Assembly (NCBI RefSeq): GCF_001570865.1 | Contig: NZ_BCSM01000001.1 | Coordinates: 62,001 to 126,000, forward strand | Length of the DNA: 64,000 nucleotides | Direction of reading: 5' to 3' | From: Rothia kristinae NBRC 15354 | GTDB taxonomy: Bacteria > Actinomycetota > Actinomycetes > Actinomycetales > Micrococcaceae | Shown here: in pieces, positions 62,420-64,000 of the stretch | Numbering within the stretch: position 1 is the first letter of the stretch | Layout: each line of letters begins with the position of its first letter | Program-made: the position numbers and the translations under genes | Notes under the pieces: model-generated | The model's database searches: none | Seen by the model: the letters and a program-made list of their open reading frames with translations, nothing else | Told to the model about the DNA's origin: nothing

Positions 62420-63441
62420 GCGGATTCCCCGCGGGCGCGCGCCGGGCGCAGCCTGGTCAGCAACGTCGGCAGGCTCAGGTACAGCCCCAGGATGGCCACG
62501 GCCCCCGCTCCGGTTGCGGCGGCCGCGGGCCGGCTCAGATCCAGGGACCAGATGCTCAGCGCGGACACGGCCGCGGTCGCGGCGGTCACAACCGCCGCCG
62601 AGCCCAGGTGGGACAGCCCCAGATCCGTCAGCCGCTGGTAGACGTGCTGCCGGTGGGGGCGATACCACGGCTCCCCGCGGCGGATCCGCCGCAGCAGCGT
62701 GGTGCCGGTGTCGGCGAGATAGACCAGCAGCGGGCCCAGCAGGTACTCCACGTAGACCCCAGACAGGAAGGCCCCGACGGCGCAGCAGGCCAGGGAGCCG
62801 CCGAGGAAGTAGGAGCCGGTGTCCCCCAGGAAGACCCGCGAGCCCCAGAGGTTCCAGGGCAGGAAGGCCAGGTAGGCCCCGGCGATCGCGCTGGCCGCGA
62901 CCACCAGCCAGGGGTGGTCCGTGACCCACCCGGCGTAGGCGTAGAAGACCCCCGCGGTCAGCCCGTGCAGACCGGAGATCCCGTTGATCCCATCCATGAA
63001 GTTCGCGACGTTGATGTAGCCGGCCACCGCGAGCACCCCCACCGGGATCCACCAGTAGCCGGTGCCCAGCACGAGGGTCAGGCCCAGCGTGACCGCCAGG
63101 CCGATCAGCAGCTGGGCGGCCGCCCGGACCCGCACCGAGACCCCGGCGGAGTCCTCCCGCCAGCCCAGCACTCCGCACGCGACCATCCCGGTCAGCACCA
63201 CGAGCATCACCGAGCGGTCCACCGGCACCAGGCCCAGGACCAGGCCGGCCAGCGCCCCCAGCAGGGCGGCCGCGGCGGTGGCAAGACCCATCCCGCGCAG
63301 GGTCGGCACCGCGTGGGAGGAGCGCTCCCCCGGCATGTCCAGCACGCCCAGGCGGCGCAGCAGCGGCAGGACGGCCAGGGGCAGCACGGCCCCCAGCACC
63401 AGCCCGAGGCCGCCGGGCAGCAGGATCAGCGATGGCTGCAT
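62416..63441 (-). CDS. wecA: Polyprenyl-phosphate sugar-phosphate transferase (WecA/Rfe-like)
   Basis: 341-residue MraY/WecA-family membrane enzyme with about ten helices. Visible motifs are PGERSSHAVPTLRGMGL, INVANFMDGINGISGLHG (Mg2+ and substrate residues) and GSRVFLGDTGSYFLGG, and RIRRGEPWYRPHRQHVYQRL near the C-terminus. It transfers a sugar-1-phosphate (GlcNAc-like) from UDP to undecaprenyl or decaprenyl phosphate, starting a cell-wall glycan. The exact sugar is not fixed by sequence. ATG 63439-63441, five bases after the epimerase gene. Confidence 0.88.
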   Translation of the reverse strand: MQPSLILLPGGLGLVLGAVLPLAVLPLLRRLGVLDMPGERSSHAVPTLRGMGLATAAAALLGALAGLVLGLVPVDRSVMLVVLTGMVACGVLGWREDSAGVSVRVRAAAQLLIGLAVTLGLTLVLGTGYWWIPVGVLAVAGYINVANFMDGINGISGLHGLTAGVFYAYAGWVTDHPWLVVAASAIAGAYLAFLPWNLWGSRVFLGDTGSYFLGGSLACCAVGAFLSGVYVEYLLGPLLVYLADTGTTLLRRIRRGEPWYRPHRQHVYQRLTDLGLSHLGSAAVVTAATAAVSALSIWSLDLSRPAAAATGAGAVAILGLYLSLPTLLTRLRPARARGESA

Positions 63442-63446
63442 CGGGA

Positions 63447-64000
63447 TCACCGCCGCGGCGCGTCCGCGGCCGGAGCCCCCGGGTCCGGAGGCTCCGTGTC
63501 CGGCCCGGAGGCGGCGTCGTCGACCTCGATGCGCGGGGCGGGCGGATCCAGCACGGGCAGCTCCTGGGTCACGGGCATGTTGCCGCGCAGCTTCCACTCG
63601 TGGCGATCCAGGCGCCGCGGGTCCAGCTGCGGGGAGTCCGTGTGGGAGATCTGCGGGTGGCCGCGGTGCACGCCGCGCTCCCCGTCCCCGATCAGCTCCT
63701 CGTGCAGCTTCTCCCCCGGACGCAGGCCGGTGATCTCGATGCTCACATCGTGGCGCCCGCTCATCTCGATCAGGTGCCGGGCGATGTCGTAGATGCGCAC
63801 CGGCTGGCCCATGTCCAGGATCAGCACCTCCCCGGGCTGACCGATCGCCCCGGCCTGGATGACCAGCTGGCAGGCCTCCGGGATGGTCATGAAGTAGCGG
63901 GTGGCCTCCCGGTCCGTGACGGTCACCGGGCCCCCGCGGCGGATCTGCTCGGTGAACAGCGGGAGCATGGACCCGCGGGAGCCGAAGACGTTGCCGAAGC
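63447..64000 (-). CDS. Nucleoside-diphosphate sugar epimerase/dehydratase (CapD type, C-terminal part)
   Basis: Runs off the right edge. The readable end has [91 protein letters not shown], matching the C-terminal half of WbpM/CapD-type 4,6-dehydratases that modify UDP-GlcNAc. The last 55 residues are Pro/Asp-rich. It is followed by wecA, so both make a surface glycan. Confidence 0.85.
   Translation of the reverse strand, partial: FGNVFGSRGSMLPLFTEQIRRGGPVTVTDREATRYFMTIPEACQLVIQAGAIGQPGEVLILDMGQPVRIYDIARHLIEMSGRHDVSIEITGLRPGEKLHEELIGDGERGVHRGHPQISHTDSPQLDPRRLDRHEWKLRGNMPVTQELPVLDPPAPRIEVDDAASGPDTEPPDPGAPAADAPRR

Overview
The window is very GC-rich bacterial chromosome, dense with genes, whose third codon positions are almost all G or C. 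The gene set points to an actinobacterium, most likely order Micrococcales (Kocuria, Micrococcus or Nesterenkonia-like; the genus cannot be fixed from sequence alone). Signs of this are a mycothiol-dependent formaldehyde dehydrogenase (mscR), the mismatch endonuclease nucS beside the ATP synthase operon, an NdgR-type IclR regulator divergent from leuCD, the clpS/DUF2017/murI/metallo-hydrolase/rph/rdgB order known from Mycobacterium Rv1331-Rv1341, GTG starts and probable leaderless genes. No prophage, IS element, CRISPR array or integrase was seen; this is core chromosome.

Layout. 1-6112 (minus): start of sdhC, then gpsA, plsC and murA (own promoter), then leuD and leuC. 6247-7074: ndgR, divergent from leuC. 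7256-20920 (minus): tRNA-Glu, tRNA-Gln and gltX, then an amino-acid block with ilvE, leuB, a SatD-like regulator plus membrane protein, metG, serA, ilvC, ilvN and ilvB. ilvB is preceded by a leader-peptide attenuator. 21050-23168: an unknown gene, two identical tRNA-Lys genes, marR/bcp and tRNA-Leu. 23203-30413 (plus): an orphan solute-binding lipoprotein, mqo, a YihY-type membrane protein, an alpha/beta hydrolase, mscR and its metallo-hydrolase partner. 30546-36504 (minus): an MFS transporter and sbcCD. 36544-42856: a degenerate ADP-ribosylglycohydrolase-like gene (plus), a phosphotransferase, rdgB, rph, a metallo-hydrolase, murI, DUF2017 and clpS. 43021-45909 (plus): pncB, pncA, a TetR regulator and a small partner. 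45982-51604 (minus): a helicase, a DUF3039 protein, an ABC-2 exporter (permease apparently frameshifted near its start) and a thioredoxin/TPR protein. 51834-54281: an AI-2E family membrane protein, a zinc-ribbon protein and nucS. 54459-64000 (minus): the whole F1Fo ATP synthase operon, two AtpI/AtpZ-like genes, a WecA-type sugar-phosphate transferase and the end of a CapD-type epimerase.

How the genes work together. Leucine, isoleucine and valine synthesis is spread over leuCD, leuB, ilvE and ilvBNC, with two visible controls: the NdgR-type regulator and the ilvB attenuator. The attenuator shows all the parts of a classical device: a 35-codon leader rich in branched-chain codons including rare ATT, a terminator hairpin, and a 10-nt segment of the leader exactly complementary to the terminator's 5' arm. 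pncB and pncA give NAD salvage, mscR and its partner formaldehyde detoxification, sbcCD and nucS DNA repair, and mqo, sdhC and atp respiration. The least understood locus is the SatD-like gene and its membrane partner at 12473-13800, which carry two copies of an ACAAGGC-N4-GCCTTGT palindrome at their promoter.
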